Positions 42,382 through 63,994 of a stretch of 64,000 nt of DNA are shown piece by piece. Both the position numbers and the translations under genes were made by a program. The notes under the pieces are model-generated. The model saw nothing but the letters and a program-made list of their open reading frames with translations, searched no databases and was not told the DNA's origin. This DNA comes from Alphaproteobacteria bacterium (GTDB taxonomy: Bacteria > Pseudomonadota > Alphaproteobacteria > Rhizobiales > Rhizobiaceae): NCBI GenBank assembly GCA_016861165.1, contig BOKV01000009.1, positions 62,001 through 126,000 on the forward strand. The letters are read 5' to 3'. Position 1 is the first letter of the stretch, and the number at the start of each line of letters is the position of its first letter.

Positions 42382-42764
42382 CAGGCGGCCTCCTCTTGGA
42401 CTTCGCGCACGACGATGGTCAAATGCGAGAACGGGCGCAGGACGCGCGAGGCGCGGCCGCGACCGCGCACATGGAAACGCTTCATGACGATCGACTTGCC
42501 GACATAGGCCTCGGCGACAACCAGGCTGTCGACATCGAGATCATGGTTGTTCTCGGCATTGGCGACGGCCGATTGCAGCGTCTTGCGCACGGTCGCCGCG
42601 ATGCGCTTGCGCGAGAATTCCAGATCGGCCAGCGCCGTCTGCACCTTCTTGCCGCGGATCAGCGCGGCGACGAGGTTGAGCTTCTGCGGGCTGACGCGGA
42701 TGGTGCGGGTGACCGCCCGCGCCTCGTTGTCCTTGAGCGCCCGTTCGCGCTTTTCCTTGCCCAT
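42381..42764 (-). CDS. rplV: 50S ribosomal protein L22
   Basis: 127 residues from the ATG at 42764. [20 protein letters not shown], the loop lining the exit tunnel, and the C-terminal [20 protein letters not shown] are conserved. The stop codon overlaps the rpsC start by one base (TGATG). Confidence 0.97.
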   Translation of the reverse strand: MGKEKRERALKDNEARAVTRTIRVSPQKLNLVAALIRGKKVQTALADLEFSRKRIAATVRKTLQSAVANAENNHDLDVDSLVVAEAYVGKSIVMKRFHVRGRGRASRVLRPFSHLTIVVREVQEEAA

Positions 42765-42766
42765 GG

Positions 42767-43045
42767 CTACTTCCTCTTCGCCTTCTTGTCGGCGCCGTGG
42801 CCGTAATAGGTGCGGGTCGGCGAGAACTCGCCGAACTTGTGGCCGACCATCTCCTCGGTGACGAGCACCGGGATGTGCTTCTGGCCGTTGTAGACGCCGA
42901 AGGTCAGGCCGACGAACTGCGGCAGGATGGTCGAGCGCCGGCTCCACATCTTGATGACCTCGTTGCGGCCGCCGGCGCGGACCTTCTCGGCCTTCTTGAG
43001 GAGATAGCCGTCAACGAACGGCCCCTTCCAGGTTGAACGTGCCAC
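42767..43045 (-). CDS. rpsS: 30S ribosomal protein S19
   Basis: 92 residues. [20 protein letters not shown], then [20 protein letters not shown] and [20 protein letters not shown]: a complete and typical S19, which pairs with S13 in the head of the 30S. It ends two bases before rplV begins. Confidence 0.98.
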   Translation of the reverse strand: MARSTWKGPFVDGYLLKKAEKVRAGGRNEVIKMWSRRSTILPQFVGLTFGVYNGQKHIPVLVTEEMVGHKFGEFSPTRTYYGHGADKKAKRK

Positions 43046-43061
43046 GACTTCGCTTCCTTAC

Positions 43062-43895
43062 CTACTTCTTGCGCTGGTGACGCGAGCGCATGATGAACTT
43101 GTCGGTCGCCTTGTTGGTCCGGGTCTTCTTGCCCTTGGTCGGCTTGCCCCAGGGGGTGACCGGATGGCGGCCGCCCGAGGTGCGGCCTTCGCCGCCGCCA
43201 TGCGGATGGTCGACCGGGTTCATGGCGACGCCGCGCACATGCGGGCGCCGGCCGAGCCAGCGCATGCGGCCGGCCTTGCCGTAGTTGATGTTGCCGTGGT
43301 CTGGGTTCGACACCGCGCCTACGGTGGCCATGCAGTTGCCATGGACGAGGCGCTGCTCGCCGGAATTCAGCCGCAGGATCGTATAGGGCCCGTCGCGGCC
43401 GACGATCTGGGCGTAGGCGCCGGCCGAGCGGGCGATCTGGCCGCCCTTGCCCGGCTTCATCTCGATGTTGTGGACGATGGTGCCGACCGGAATCGCCCTG
43501 ACCGGCATGGCGTTGCCCGGCTTGATGTCGCAGGCTGCACCGGCGATGACCCGGTCGCCGGCGGCGAGCCGCTGCGGCGCCAGGATGTAGGCCAGCTCGC
43601 CATCGGCATATCGGACGAGCGCGATGAAGGCGGTGCGGTTCGGATCATATTCGAGCCGCTCGACCGTCGCCTCGACATCCCACTTGCGGCGCTTGAAATC
43701 GACCATGCGGTAGGCGCGCTTGTGGCCGCCGCCGCGATGGCGAACGGTGATGCGGCCGGCATTGTTGCGCCCGCCCTTGGAGGTCAGACCTTCGGTCAAG
43801 GCCTTGACCGGCTTGCCCTTCCACAATTCCGAACGGTCGACGATGACCAGCTGGCGCTGGCTCGGGGTCGTCGGGTTGTAGCTCTTCAGTGCCAT
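43062..43895 (-). CDS. rplB: 50S ribosomal protein L2
   Basis: 277 residues. [20 protein letters not shown], then the essential C-terminal stretch [20 protein letters not shown] near the peptidyl-transferase centre, containing the conserved His of DHPHGGG. Length is standard. Confidence 0.98.
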   Translation of the reverse strand: MALKSYNPTTPSQRQLVIVDRSELWKGKPVKALTEGLTSKGGRNNAGRITVRHRGGGHKRAYRMVDFKRRKWDVEATVERLEYDPNRTAFIALVRYADGELAYILAPQRLAAGDRVIAGAACDIKPGNAMPVRAIPVGTIVHNIEMKPGKGGQIARSAGAYAQIVGRDGPYTILRLNSGEQRLVHGNCMATVGAVSNPDHGNINYGKAGRMRWLGRRPHVRGVAMNPVDHPHGGGEGRTSGGRHPVTPWGKPTKGKKTRTNKATDKFIMRSRHQRKK

Positions 43896-43918
43896 GGTTC
43901 AAACTTTCCCAAAGACGC

Positions 43919-44212
43919 TCACAGGCCCGTTGTCACGTCGATCGAGTGGCCCTCGGCCAGCGTGACCACCGCCTTCTTGACGTCGCTCTGGCGCCCCACC
44001 GTGCCGCGGAAGCGCTTGACCTTGCCCTTGCGGACGAGCGTGTTGACCGCCTTGACCTTGACGCCGAACAGCGCCTCGACGGCCTGCTTGATCGCCGGCT
44101 TGGTCGCGCTGCGGGCGACGTTGAAGACGACCTGGTTCGATTCCGAGGCCATCGTCGACTTCTCGGTGATCACCGGCGAGACGATCACGTCGTAGTGGCG
44201 CAGGTCGGTCAT
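43919..44212 (-). CDS. rplW: 50S ribosomal protein L23
   Basis: 97 residues from the ATG at 44212. [20 protein letters not shown] and the [20 protein letters not shown] segment identify L23, the docking site for trigger factor and SRP. Start and upstream rplD stop overlap (ATGA). Confidence 0.97.
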   Translation of the reverse strand: MTDLRHYDVIVSPVITEKSTMASESNQVVFNVARSATKPAIKQAVEALFGVKVKAVNTLVRKGKVKRFRGTVGRQSDVKKAVVTLAEGHSIDVTTGL

Positions 44213-44844
44213 TTGGCAGCTTCCTTGGCGAAACGGGCCTCGATCGCCGCGATCGCGGCCTTGGACAGCACCAGCATGTCGCGGCGCAGGATGTCGTAGA
44301 CGTTGATGCCCTGGACCGGCAGCACGTCGAGCCCGGGAATGTTGCGCGCGGCCAGACGGAAATTGCCGTCGAGTTCGTCGCCGCCGATCATCAGCGCATT
44401 CGCGATGCCGAGCCTGGCAAGCTGGCCCTTCAGCGTGGCGGTCTTCGGCTCCTTGGCGACGAGATCGTCGACGACGATGATCGCCTCCGACTGCGCCTTG
44501 GCCGACAGCGCGTGCCGCAGCGCCAGGGCGCGCACCTTCTTCGGCAGGTCGATGGCGTGGCTGCGCACGACCGGGCCGAAGGCGCGGCCGCCGCCGCGGA
44601 ACTGCGGGGCGCGCGCCGAGGAGTGGCGGGCGCGGCCGGTGCCCTTCTGCTTGTACATCTTGGCGCCGGTACGGCTCACGTCGGAACGGTTCTGCACGGC
44701 GTGGGTGCCGGCGCGGCGCTTGGCGAGCTGGTAGCGGACCATGCGGGCAAGAATGTCGGGACGCGGCGTCAGCCCGAAAATCTCGTCGGAGACCGACACC
44801 TTGCCGGACGCCTTGCCGTCGAGGGTGGTGACCTTGATATCCAT
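44209..44844 (-). CDS. rplD: 50S ribosomal protein L4
   Basis: 211 residues from the ATG at 44844. [20 protein letters not shown] is the N-terminus; the extended loop [20 protein letters not shown] reaches into the exit tunnel, and macrolide-resistance positions there look wild type (KQKGTGRAR). Stop codon overlaps the rplW start; its own start overlaps the rplC stop (TAATG). Confidence 0.97.
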   Translation of the reverse strand: MDIKVTTLDGKASGKVSVSDEIFGLTPRPDILARMVRYQLAKRRAGTHAVQNRSDVSRTGAKMYKQKGTGRARHSSARAPQFRGGGRAFGPVVRSHAIDLPKKVRALALRHALSAKAQSEAIIVVDDLVAKEPKTATLKGQLARLGIANALMIGGDELDGNFRLAARNIPGLDVLPVQGINVYDILRRDMLVLSKAAIAAIEARFAKEAAK

Positions 44845-45580
44845 TACTCGTTGCCTCCCTCGGCGACGGCCTCGACCGCGGTTTCGGCGGCGGCTGACTT
44901 GACCTCGGCGGCCCGGATGGCGGCCGGACGCGGCGCCTCGGCCGGCAGCGGCGCCTTGACCGCATCGCGAAGCATGATCCACGACCCCTTGGAGCCGGGC
45001 ACGGCGCCCTTGACCAGGATCAGGCCGCGCTCGGCGTCGGTCTTGACGACCTGCAGGTTCTGGGTGGTAACGCGGGTCTGGCCCATGTGGCCGGCCATCT
45101 TCTTGTTCTTGAACACCGGCCCGGGTCCTGGCGGTCGCCGGTCGAGCCGTGCGAGCGGTGCGAGATCGACACGCCGTGGGTGGCGCGCAGGCCGCCGAAA
45201 TTGTGGCGCTTCATGGCGCCGGCGAAGCCCTTGCCGATCGAGGTGCCGGTGACATCGACGTACTGGCCGACCACGAAATGGTCGGCGGTGATCTCGGCGC
45301 CGACATCGATCAGGTTGTCGGGGCTGACGCGGAACTCGACGACCTTGCGCTTCGGCTCGACCTCGGCCTTGGCGAAATGGCCGCGCATGGCCTTGGACGT
45401 GTTCTTCACCTTGGCAAGGCCGGCACCAAGCTGGACGGCGGTATAACCGTTCTTCTCCTGCGTGCGCGTGGCCACGACCTGCAGGTTGTCGACTTTCAGG
45501 ACGGTAACCGGGACCTGCTCGCCGGCGTCGTTGTAGACGCGGGTCATTCCCAGCTTCTGTGCGATGACACCTGAACGCAT
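44844..45580 (-). CDS. rplC: 50S ribosomal protein L3, frameshifted by a 1-base deletion, with C-terminal extension
   Basis: [20 protein letters not shown] to [16 protein letters not shown] reads in one frame, then [20 protein letters not shown] continues in another (44844-45116). Restoring one G (C on the plus strand) at 45116/45117 gives the expected [16 protein letters not shown] and a protein of about 245 residues. Beyond the usual L3 end ([14 protein letters not shown]) there is an Ala/Pro/Glu-rich tail of about 40 residues to GGNE, typical of some alphaproteobacterial L3 proteins. L3 is essential, so the break is probably a sequence error. Confidence 0.95.
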
Positions 45581-45611
45581 CGGTTCATTCCTCGAATACG
45601 GGAGCGCTGCT

Positions 45612-45920
45612 CTAGAGCTTGATCTCGACGTCGACGCCGGCGGCCAGGTCGAGCTTCATCAGCGCGTCGACGGTCTGCGGGGTCGGATCGACGATGTCGA
45701 GCAGGCGCTTGTGCGTGCGCATCTCGAACTGCTCGCGGCTCTTCTTGTCGATGTGCGGCGAGCGGTTGACCGTGAACTTCTCGATCCTGGTCGGCAGCGG
45801 GATCGGCCCGCGCACCTGCGCACCCGTGCGCTTGGCCGTCGAGACGATCTCGCGCGTCGAGGCATCGAGGATGCGGTGGTCGAACGCCTTGAGGCGGATG
45901 CGGATGTTCTGGCCGTTCAT
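45612..45920 (-). CDS. rpsJ: 30S ribosomal protein S10 (NusE)
   Basis: 102 residues. [20 protein letters not shown], then the loop [20 protein letters not shown] and [20 protein letters not shown], are fully conserved. S10 also serves as NusE in antitermination with NusB. It follows tuf by 131 bases and heads the S10 block. Confidence 0.98.
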   Translation of the reverse strand: MNGQNIRIRLKAFDHRILDASTREIVSTAKRTGAQVRGPIPLPTRIEKFTVNRSPHIDKKSREQFEMRTHKRLLDIVDPTPQTVDALMKLDLAAGVDVEIKL

Positions 45921-46051
45921 CTTAAGCTTTCCTCACGGGAACCGGGAAAGGGCCGGCGGCTCCGGCCTTGCATTCCCTCATCATGCGTTCGCTTCGGCGC
46001 GGGGCCAGGGCCGACAGCGCAGAAGGAGCGCGCCGCCGCCTGGCGCAATGG

Positions 46052-47227
<1,176 letters not shown>

Positions 47228-47270
47228 CTGGGCTCTCCGTTCTATTCACGTGGTCGGTTCACGCGGGCGA

Positions 47271-49364
<2,094 letters not shown>

Positions 49365-49400
49365 GGCCTCAAACCTTCTGCCTAACGTCCGTGCCGGTCG

Positions 49401-49877
<477 letters not shown>

Positions 49878-49954
49878 CTAGCTCTCTCTTCCTTGTCTTG
49901 GCGACCCCGGGTACCGGTCGGCCCGCCCGGGGTGGTCCTCAAGCTGCGCTCGGA

Positions 49955-50326
49955 TCACTTCGGACGCTTGGCGCCGTATTTGGAGCGGCGCTGCTTGCGG
50001 TTCTTCACGCCCTGCGTGTCGAGGACGCCGCGAATGATGTGGTAGCGCACGCCCGGCAGGTCCTTGACGCGGCCGCCGCGGATCATGACGACGGAATGTT
50101 CCTGCAGATTGTGGCCTTCGCCGGGGATGTAGCCGATCACCTCGAAGCCGTTGGTCAGGCGCACCTTGGCCACCTTGCGCAGCGCCGAGTTCGGCTTCTT
50201 CGGCGTCGTCGTGTAGACGCGCGTGCACACGCCGCGCTTCTGCGGGTTCTGCTGCATCGCCGGAACCTTGTTGCGCTTGACCGCCGGCTGGCGGGGGTTG
50301 CGTATCAGCTGGTTGATGGTTGGCAT
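49955..50326 (-). CDS. rpsL: 30S ribosomal protein S12
   Basis: 123 residues. [20 protein letters not shown] opens the protein, and [20 protein letters not shown] holds Lys43; Lys88 is in [10 protein letters not shown]. Both streptomycin-resistance positions are wild type. S12 is at the decoding centre. It is the first gene of the str block with a promoter about 300 bases upstream. Confidence 0.98.
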   Translation of the reverse strand: MPTINQLIRNPRQPAVKRNKVPAMQQNPQKRGVCTRVYTTTPKKPNSALRKVAKVRLTNGFEVIGYIPGEGHNLQEHSVVMIRGGRVKDLPGVRYHIIRGVLDTQGVKNRKQRRSKYGAKRPK

Positions 50327-50625
50327 GAATACCTGACCTTGTCCTGCCTGCCCGTCCTGTCCGGGCTGAATGTCTTCACCGCGATGCCGTCACCAGGGCA
50401 ATCGCCGTTGTCGTTCCTGTTGGCGGGCACTCTGGCATGCAAGAAAGGCTCGCATCCGCTGCGGCCGGCCCGGCCAGTGCGGAGGAACCTTCAAAATCCA
50501 GAGGACCGGCAAGCCGGTCTTGCAGCCCTGTTGTCAACGTCTGCTATGCCGACCTTGTTTGAGCAGCTTCGTCTCCGGCGAGGCGCCGCGAGACCGCATC
50601 GGCTCACATCGGTCAGGATGGCGCG

Positions 50626-50654
50626 GTAATAGTGACTTGGCGCCGCAACGTCAA
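50626..50654 (-). promoter_or_regulatory. Promoter of the rpsL (str) block
   Basis: On the minus strand TTGACG (50649-50654) and TATTAC (50626-50631) are separated by exactly 17 bases, the best sigma-70-type match I found in the window. It implies a leader of about 290 bases before rpsL. Confidence 0.6.
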
Positions 50655-50710
50655 GCCTGAGCCGCCCCTTTTTGGCGCCGCGGGGGCGCAAGTTGCGCTC
50701 GCCGGGCCGA

Positions 50711-50735
50711 AACCCCGCGCCGGGTTGCGGCGCGG
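50711..50735 (-). terminator. Terminator-like hairpin after rpoC
   Basis: CCCCGCGCC and GGCGCGGGG form a perfect 9-bp stem around a 7-base loop, followed on the minus strand by TTTCGG. It begins 27 bases past the rpoC stop. Confidence 0.6.
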
Positions 50736-50761
50736 GGATGCGGGATGGCGGGCATGGTCGC

Positions 50762-54958
<4,197 letters not shown>

Positions 54959-55107
54959 GGATGCGTCTCCTTGGGGCATCGACCCCTTGCGGGCCCTGCC
55001 GGCGCGGTGGGCGCGGCGCCGTGGACCCTGGTAACTTGCGAGATGCCGGCCGGGCCGGCACCCATTCGTGCGGTGGCGCGGCGCCCGGCGCGCCGCGCCA
55101 TCCGCCG

Positions 55108-59271
<4,164 letters not shown>

Positions 59272-59463
59272 TGGTGCTCCTCGTAGGTGTTCGGGCGTGA
59301 CACCGGGGCCTGGCGCATCGGCGCCGGTCCCCCAACAAGCTGTCGCCGCAAGACCCATCCTGTCGGCCATCGCGACACCGGTGCGTGTCAGTTCACCGGC
59401 TGCAACCATCACTCTTACGCCGCATCCGCCGGACCATCCTGTCGTCGCAGTTCCGGAGCGGTT

Positions 59464-59498
59464 CGGCTCCGGGCAGGAATACGCCCTGCCCGGAGCCG
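59464..59498 (-). terminator. Strong hairpin between rplL and rpoB (attenuator position)
   Basis: CGGCTCCGGGCAGG and CCTGCCCGGAGCCG form a perfect 14-bp stem with a 7-base loop, 50 bases after the rplL stop. On the minus strand AACCGCTCC follows, without T-run. In E. coli an attenuator at this position lets only part of the rplJL transcripts enter rpoBC; a similar role, or RNase III processing, is likely here. Confidence 0.6.
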
Positions 59499-59547
59499 CA
59501 TTTCTTCTGGCGTGGCGGCCGCCGCCCAAGGGGGCGACCGGCACGAA

Positions 59548-59931
59548 CTACTTCAACTCGACCTTGGCGCCGGCTGCCTCGAGCTTCTTGACGATCTCGT
59601 CGGCTTCGGCCTTGGACACGCCTTCCTTGACGGTCTTGGGCGCGCCCTCGACCAGGTCCTTGGCCTCCTTCAGGCCGAGGCCGGTGATGGCGCGCACTTC
59701 CTTGATGACCTCGATCTTCTTTTCGCCGGTGGCGGCGAGAACGACGTCGAACTCGGTCTTCTCCTCGACCGGCTCGGCGCCGGCGGCACCCGGGGCGCCG
59801 GCGATTGCGGCGACCGCAACCGGCGCGGCGGCCGAAACGCCCCACTTCTCTTCGAGCATCTTGGACAGCTCGGCGGCTTCCAAAACGGTCAGGTTGGAAA
59901 GGTCATCCACGATCTTGGCAAGATCAGCCAT
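59548..59931 (-). CDS. rplL: 50S ribosomal protein L7/L12
   Basis: 127 residues. N-terminal dimer domain ([20 protein letters not shown]), Ala/Gly-rich hinge (about 40-55), and C-terminal factor-binding domain with [20 protein letters not shown] and [20 protein letters not shown]. It forms the flexible stalk that recruits translation factors. Lies 46 bases after rplJ. Confidence 0.98.
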   Translation of the reverse strand: MADLAKIVDDLSNLTVLEAAELSKMLEEKWGVSAAAPVAVAAIAGAPGAAGAEPVEEKTEFDVVLAATGEKKIEVIKEVRAITGLGLKEAKDLVEGAPKTVKEGVSKAEADEIVKKLEAAGAKVELK

Positions 59932-59977
59932 TGCTCATTTCCTTTTCAGGTTCGAACTCAACAGATGCGAAGAGGCG

Positions 59978-60496
59978 CTATGCCGCCTCGTCCTTCCGGG
60001 CGTAGGCCCCGAACACGCGGGCAAGCTGGGCCGCCGGCGCGTTGACGACCTGCGCGACGCGGGTCGCCGGCGTCTGGATCATGCCGACGAGCCTGGCGCG
60101 CAGTTCGTCCAGGGAAGGCAGCGAGGCGAGCGCCTTGACGCCATCCTGGTCGAGGCTGGTGGCGCCCATGGCCCCGCCGATGATGACCAGCTTGTCGTTG
60201 GTCCTGGCGAAGTCCACGGCCGCCTTGGGCGCAGTCACCGGATCGGCCGAGTAGCAGATCAGGGTCTGACCCCTGAACAGATCGGCCGCGTGCGCTGCGC
60301 TGGTGCCCTGAAGAGCGATCTTGGCAAGGCGGTTCTTCGCGACCCTCACGGTGCCGCCGGCTTCCTTGACCTTGGCGCGGAAGGCGCTGATCTCGGAGAC
60401 GGTGAGCCCGGTATAGTGTGCCACGACGATGGCGCCGGCGCCCGAAAACGCCGCGTGCATCGAAGCGACAAACTCGCGTTTTTCCGCTCTGTCCAC
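59978..60496 (-). CDS. rplJ: 50S ribosomal protein L10
   Basis: 172 residues when started at the GTG at 60496, giving (M)[20 protein letters not shown]; this matches the family N-terminus and has GGAG/AGAAGG sequences just upstream. An in-frame ATG at 60541 and the longer open frame add residues without family similarity. [20 protein letters not shown] and [13 protein letters not shown] are L10 landmarks. L10 anchors L7/L12 dimers and, in E. coli, represses its own leader. Confidence 0.95.
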   Translation of the reverse strand: MDRAEKREFVASMHAAFSGAGAIVVAHYTGLTVSEISAFRAKVKEAGGTVRVAKNRLAKIALQGTSAAHAADLFRGQTLICYSADPVTAPKAAVDFARTNDKLVIIGGAMGATSLDQDGVKALASLPSLDELRARLVGMIQTPATRVAQVVNAPAAQLARVFGAYARKDEAA

Positions 60497-60877
60497 TTCC
60501 TTCTCTCCGTTCGGCGGGTCTTGCGACCCGCCAGTTGACATTGCCGCCCTTCCTCCGCCCGGCCCGCTTGGCGCGGACAACGGGACAGCACCCGAACGAC
60601 GCTTCAAGGTCCTGTCCCCTGACGGTCCATCCGGGGCGCCACAGGCGGCCCGGAAGGGCGCAAGGCCAACGAGTCCGAACCCGGTTCGCGCGGGACCAAT
60701 GCCCGCCGGAACCCGATCCCTACCCCCATCTCATGCAGGCCCCGGAAACTCCGGCATTAAGGCAGGCCGCCTGCAATCTCGGACAGGATTGCCCGCCGTC
60801 GGGTCGCCCCTTCGCGCGGGACCGGCGGCAAGCCGCCGGATTTCGTTCCGACGGCTGCCGCCGCCGGCATTCGATGC
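60497..60877 (-). promoter_or_regulatory. Long leader between rplA and rplJ, possible L10 leader RNA
   Basis: About 380 bases with no coding frame that has support. On the minus strand it contains several small GC hairpins, for example GCAGG/CCTGC at 60762-60774 and CCGG/CCGG around 60742-60754, then a segment reading GCCTGCATGAGATGG. A structured L10-binding leader is known at this position in many bacteria; I infer the same here but cannot confirm the fold. A promoter may also lie within it. Confidence 0.35.
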
Positions 60878-61575
60878 CTATGCCGGCACCCCCATCAGGG
60901 TGGCCGGGTCGACCTTGACGCCGGGCCCCATGGTCGAGGAGACGGCGACGCGCCGCACATAGGTGCCCTTGGCGCCGGACGGCTTGGCCTTCAGCACCGC
61001 GTCGGCCAGCGCCCGCACGTTCTCCTCGAGCGCCTTGACTTCGAAGGAAGCCTTGCCGACACCGGCATGGACGATGCCCGCCTTCTCGACGCGGAACTCG
61101 ACGGCGCCGCCCTTCGACGCCTTGACGGCGGCGGCGACGTCCGGGGTGACCGTGCCGACCTTGGGGTTCGGCATCAGGCCGCGCGGGCCGAGCACCTTGC
61201 CGAGGCGGCCGACAGCGGCATCATGTCGGGCGTGGCGATGCAGCGGTCGAAGTCGATCTGGCCGGCATTGACCTGCTCGAACAGGTCCTCGGCGCCGACG
61301 ATGTCGGCACCCGCCTTCCTGGCTTCATCGGCCTTGTCGCCCTTGGCGAACACGGCGACACGGACCGACTTGCCCGAGCCGTTGGGCAACTGGACGACGC
61401 CGCGGACCATCTGGTCGGCGTGGCGCGGATCGACGCCGAGATTCATCGCGACCTCGACCGATTCGTCGAACTTGGCGGTCGCCCTCGCCTTGACCAGCGC
61501 CAGCGCCTCGGTCAGCGGATAGAGCTTGTTGCGATCGATGCCCTGGCGGGCGTTGATGATGCGTTTGCCGGTCAT
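60878..61575 (-). CDS. rplA: 50S ribosomal protein L1, frameshifted by a 1-base deletion
   Basis: [20 protein letters not shown] to [10 protein letters not shown] reads in one frame from ATG 61575; [20 protein letters not shown] and the rest follow in another (60878-61195). Inserting one base at 61213/61214 turns the junction into the expected [16 protein letters not shown] and gives a protein of about 232 residues, the usual length. L1 forms the mobile stalk at the E site and represses the rplKA mRNA. L1 loss is tolerated in some bacteria, but three other similar breaks nearby argue for sequence error. Confidence 0.95.
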
Positions 61576-61579
61576 GATC

Positions 61580-62010
61580 TCAGCCCACCACTTCCAGGCC
61601 CATCGAACGGGCCGAACCCTCGACCATGCGCATGGCCGCCTCGACCGAGTCGGCATTGAGGTCGGACATCTTCTTCTCGGCGATCTCGCGCACCTGGGCG
61701 GCGGTGAGCCGGCCGACCGGCCCGGTCTTGCCGGTGGTCTGGCTGCCCTTCTGGATACCGGCGGCCTTCTTCAGGAAGTAACTCATCGGCGGCTGCTTCA
61801 TTTCGAAGGTGAACGACTTGTCGGCGAAGATGGTGATGACGACCGGGATCGGCATCGCCTTCTCCATCTCCTGCGTGCGCGCATTGAACGCCTTGCAGAA
61901 CTCCATGATGTTCAGCCCGCGCTGACCGAGCGCCGGCCCGATCGGCGGCGACGGCGTCGCGCTGCCGGCCGGAACTGAAGCTTCAGGTATCCCGTGATCT
62001 TCTTGGCCAT
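61580..62010 (-). CDS. rplK: 50S ribosomal protein L11, frameshifted by a 1-base deletion
   Basis: The ATG at 62010 starts [12 protein letters not shown], after which the frame shifts; restoring one G (C on the plus strand) at 61974/61975 gives [20 protein letters not shown] and the complete L11 of 143 residues. The rest ([40 protein letters not shown]) is normal. L11 forms the GTPase centre with 23S rRNA. The alternative, an unrelated N-terminus from 62047, is not believable. It ends 4 bases before rplA. Confidence 0.95.
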
Positions 62011-62193
62011 TTTCCTGCCTCTTGACCGGCCGGGCGCGCCCGGCCACCTGTTAATGCCCCGACTCGCGCCGGGGCGGTGCAGTGCGTGGTAGGCGAGGAC
62101 GGATCGGCTAGCGCCGTCCCTGCTCCCACGCTGTTGCGGGAAGGGCCAAGACCCCTCCCCCGCCGCCTGCGGCGGCGAATGGCTGGCGCTCCC

Positions 62194-62724
62194 TCAGAGC
62201 TTCTCGACCTGGCCGTATTCCAGGTCGACAGGGGTGGCGCGGCCGAAGATCGAGACCTCGACTTTCAACCTGGCGCGCTCCTCGTCGACCTCCTGCACAT
62301 AGCCGTTGAAGGAGGCGAACGGACCGTCGGAGACGCGCACCTGCTCGCCGATCTCGAAGGTGACCGAGGGCTTGGGCCGCTCGACACCCTCCTGGACCTG
62401 CTGGAGGATATGCTCGGCCTCGCGGTCGGAAATCGGCATCGGCTTGTTGTCGGAGCCGAGGAAGCCGGTGACCTTCGGCGTGTTCTTGATCAGGTGATAG
62501 GTCTCGTCGGTCAGTTCCATCTTCACCAGCACATAGCCCGGGAAGAACTTGCGCTCCGAATCGACCTTGCGGCCGCGCCGCACCTCGACCACCTTCTCGG
62601 TCGGCACCATGACGGCGGAGAACTTGTCCTCGAGCCCTTTCTGGCGGGCCTTCTCCTGGATCGATTCGGCCACCTTCTTCTCGAAATTCGAGTAGGCGTG
62701 CACGATGTACCAACGGTGTGCCAT
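62194..62724 (-). CDS. nusG: Transcription termination/antitermination protein NusG
   Basis: 176 residues. MAHRWYIVHAYSNFEKKVAE starts the NGN domain, which binds the RNA polymerase clamp; RKVDSERKFFPGYVLVKMEL is its conserved core. The KOW domain (about 125-176) has FEIGEQVRVSDGPFASFNGY and ends YGQVEKL. It couples polymerase to Rho or to S10 on the ribosome. Lies between secE and rplK as usual. Confidence 0.98.
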   Translation of the reverse strand: MAHRWYIVHAYSNFEKKVAESIQEKARQKGLEDKFSAVMVPTEKVVEVRRGRKVDSERKFFPGYVLVKMELTDETYHLIKNTPKVTGFLGSDNKPMPISDREAEHILQQVQEGVERPKPSVTFEIGEQVRVSDGPFASFNGYVQEVDEERARLKVEVSIFGRATPVDLEYGQVEKL

Positions 62725-62787
62725 GTTCAGTCAGTGTTCCTCGTAGGCGTTGAGACCCGTGCCTTGCCGCCGCTAGCCCGGTGCCGC

Positions 62788-62988
62788 TCAGTTGGCCAGG
62801 CTCAGAAGTGTGCCCACGCCCCAGCCGAGAATCTGGTCGATCAGGAAGAAAAAGGTCGCCGCCAGGATCACCATGACGAACACCATCAGGGTCGTGATCA
62901 CCGTTTCGCGCCGGGTGGGCCAGGTGACCTTGGCCGTTTCGGCGCGCACCTGCTGGAAAAAGGTAAAGGGATTGGTTTTGGCGGCCAT
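62788..62988 (-). CDS. secE: Preprotein translocase subunit SecE
   Basis: 66 residues from the ATG at 62988. The amphipathic helix NPFTFFQQVRAETAKVTWPT and the single membrane helix (about 32-55, TTLMVFVMVILAATFFFLID) are the minimal SecE core. It clamps SecY. First gene of the secE-nusG-rplKAJL-rpoBC group; a promoter-like pair lies about 170 bases upstream. Confidence 0.96.
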   Translation of the reverse strand: MAAKTNPFTFFQQVRAETAKVTWPTRRETVITTLMVFVMVILAATFFFLIDQILGWGVGTLLSLAN

Positions 62989-63155
62989 GACCTTCACGCC
63001 TGTTGCCGGCGTCGCCGGAAATCGGTTTCTGATGGACGGGAACCGCGCTTTCTCCCCCATCCTGGCAACCCGGGGAACGGCATCGGCCCTTTCGACAGCA
63101 AAAATCGCGCAAAGCCGAAAGATCAGCTCCGCGCGCCGCGGTCCGGAAGCCGATA

Positions 63156-63183
63156 GATATAGGGCGGGCGGGTGAAACGCAAG
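63156..63183 (-). promoter_or_regulatory. Candidate promoter of the secE-nusG group
   Basis: On the minus strand CTTGCG (63178-63183) and TATATC (63156-63161) are separated by 16 bases. It lies between the ABC ATPase gene and secE, with a leader of about 160 bases. Confidence 0.45.
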
Positions 63184-63241
63184 AGCCAAAACGCGTTTTG
63201 CCGGAGCCCTCGGCGCTTTTTCGACCCGGCGGTGCCGCCGC

Positions 63242-63994
63242 TCAGGCGACCGCCATCCCGCCGCCCGGCGCCGGCCGGTCACCGGCCGCCGCGTCGTCCT
63301 CCAGGCGGCCGTCGCGCAGATTGAAGATGCGGTCGAACCGGTCGAAGATCTTCTCGTCATGGGTGACGGCGATGATGGCCGCATCATGCTCGATCGCCAC
63401 CTTGCGCAGCAGGTCCATGACGATTCCCGCACGCTTCGAATCGAGCGCTGCCGTCGGCTCGTCGGCGAGGATGATGCGCGGCCGGTTGGCTAACGCACGA
63501 GCGATAGCAACGCGCTGTGCCTCGCCGCCGGAGAGCTTGGCCGGCATCGATGCGCGGCGGTGGCCGACCTCCAGATAGTCGAGGAGTTCGACCGCGCGGC
63601 GGCGCGCCGCCGCCGCGTCGGCTCCGGCCAGCTGGAGGACCAGCGCGACGTTGTCGGTGGCATCGAGGAACGGGATCAGATTGTGGAACTGGAAGATGAA
63701 TCCGATCTTGTCGAGCCGCAGCCGGCGCAGATCGGTGCGCAGCCACCGACCGTCCGCCAGCACCTTCTCGCCATCGAGCTCCATTGAGCCAGCCGCAGGA
63801 TCGATGATGCAGCCGATGACGTTGAGCAGCGTCGTCTTGCCCGACCCCGACGGACCGAGCAGTGCCACCACCTGGCCGGGAAAGACGTCGAGCGAAACCT
63901 CGCGCAGCGCGTCGACGCGGGTTTCGCCTTCGCCGAAATGCTTGGAGACGCCCCTCAGCCGCACCAGCGGGATCCGATCTGCCGCGGCCGCCAT
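63242..63994 (-). CDS. ABC transporter ATP-binding protein (MacB/LolD/DevA-like)
   Basis: 250 residues. Walker A GPSGSGKTT (47-55), Q-loop FQFHNLIPFL (101-110), signature LSGGEAQ (154-160), Walker B ILADEP with the catalytic Glu179, and the switch His212 (VTHDEKIF) are complete. The sequence around the Q-loop places it with the ATPases of MacB/LolCDE/DevBCA-type exporters, which pair with FtsX-like permeases and often a membrane-fusion protein. Those genes should lie upstream, beyond the window's end. The start ATG is 6 bases from the edge, so an earlier start cannot be excluded. Confidence 0.9.
   Translation of the reverse strand: MAAAADRIPLVRLRGVSKHFGEGETRVDALREVSLDVFPGQVVALLGPSGSGKTTLLNVIGCIIDPAAGSMELDGEKVLADGRWLRTDLRRLRLDKIGFIFQFHNLIPFLDATDNVALVLQLAGADAAAARRRAVELLDYLEVGHRRASMPAKLSGGEAQRVAIARALANRPRIILADEPTAALDSKRAGIVMDLLRKVAIEHDAAIIAVTHDEKIFDRFDRIFNLRDGRLEDDAAAGDRPAPGGGMAVA

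Larger units (their letters stand above)
50327..50761. other. Intergenic region between rpoC and rpsL
   Basis: 435 bases. The rpoC end carries a terminator-like hairpin (50711-50735), followed by a clear promoter for rpsL (50626-50654). Between the promoter and rpsL about 290 bases of GC-rich untranslated leader remain, in which I find no ORF with ribosome binding site and no recognised RNA motif. Confidence 0.6.

Noticed and set aside
62150..62180. CGCCGCC/GGCGGCG hairpin downstream of nusG as a terminator
   Set aside because: Only 7 pairs of pure GC with no T-run, inside an operon where transcription is expected to continue.
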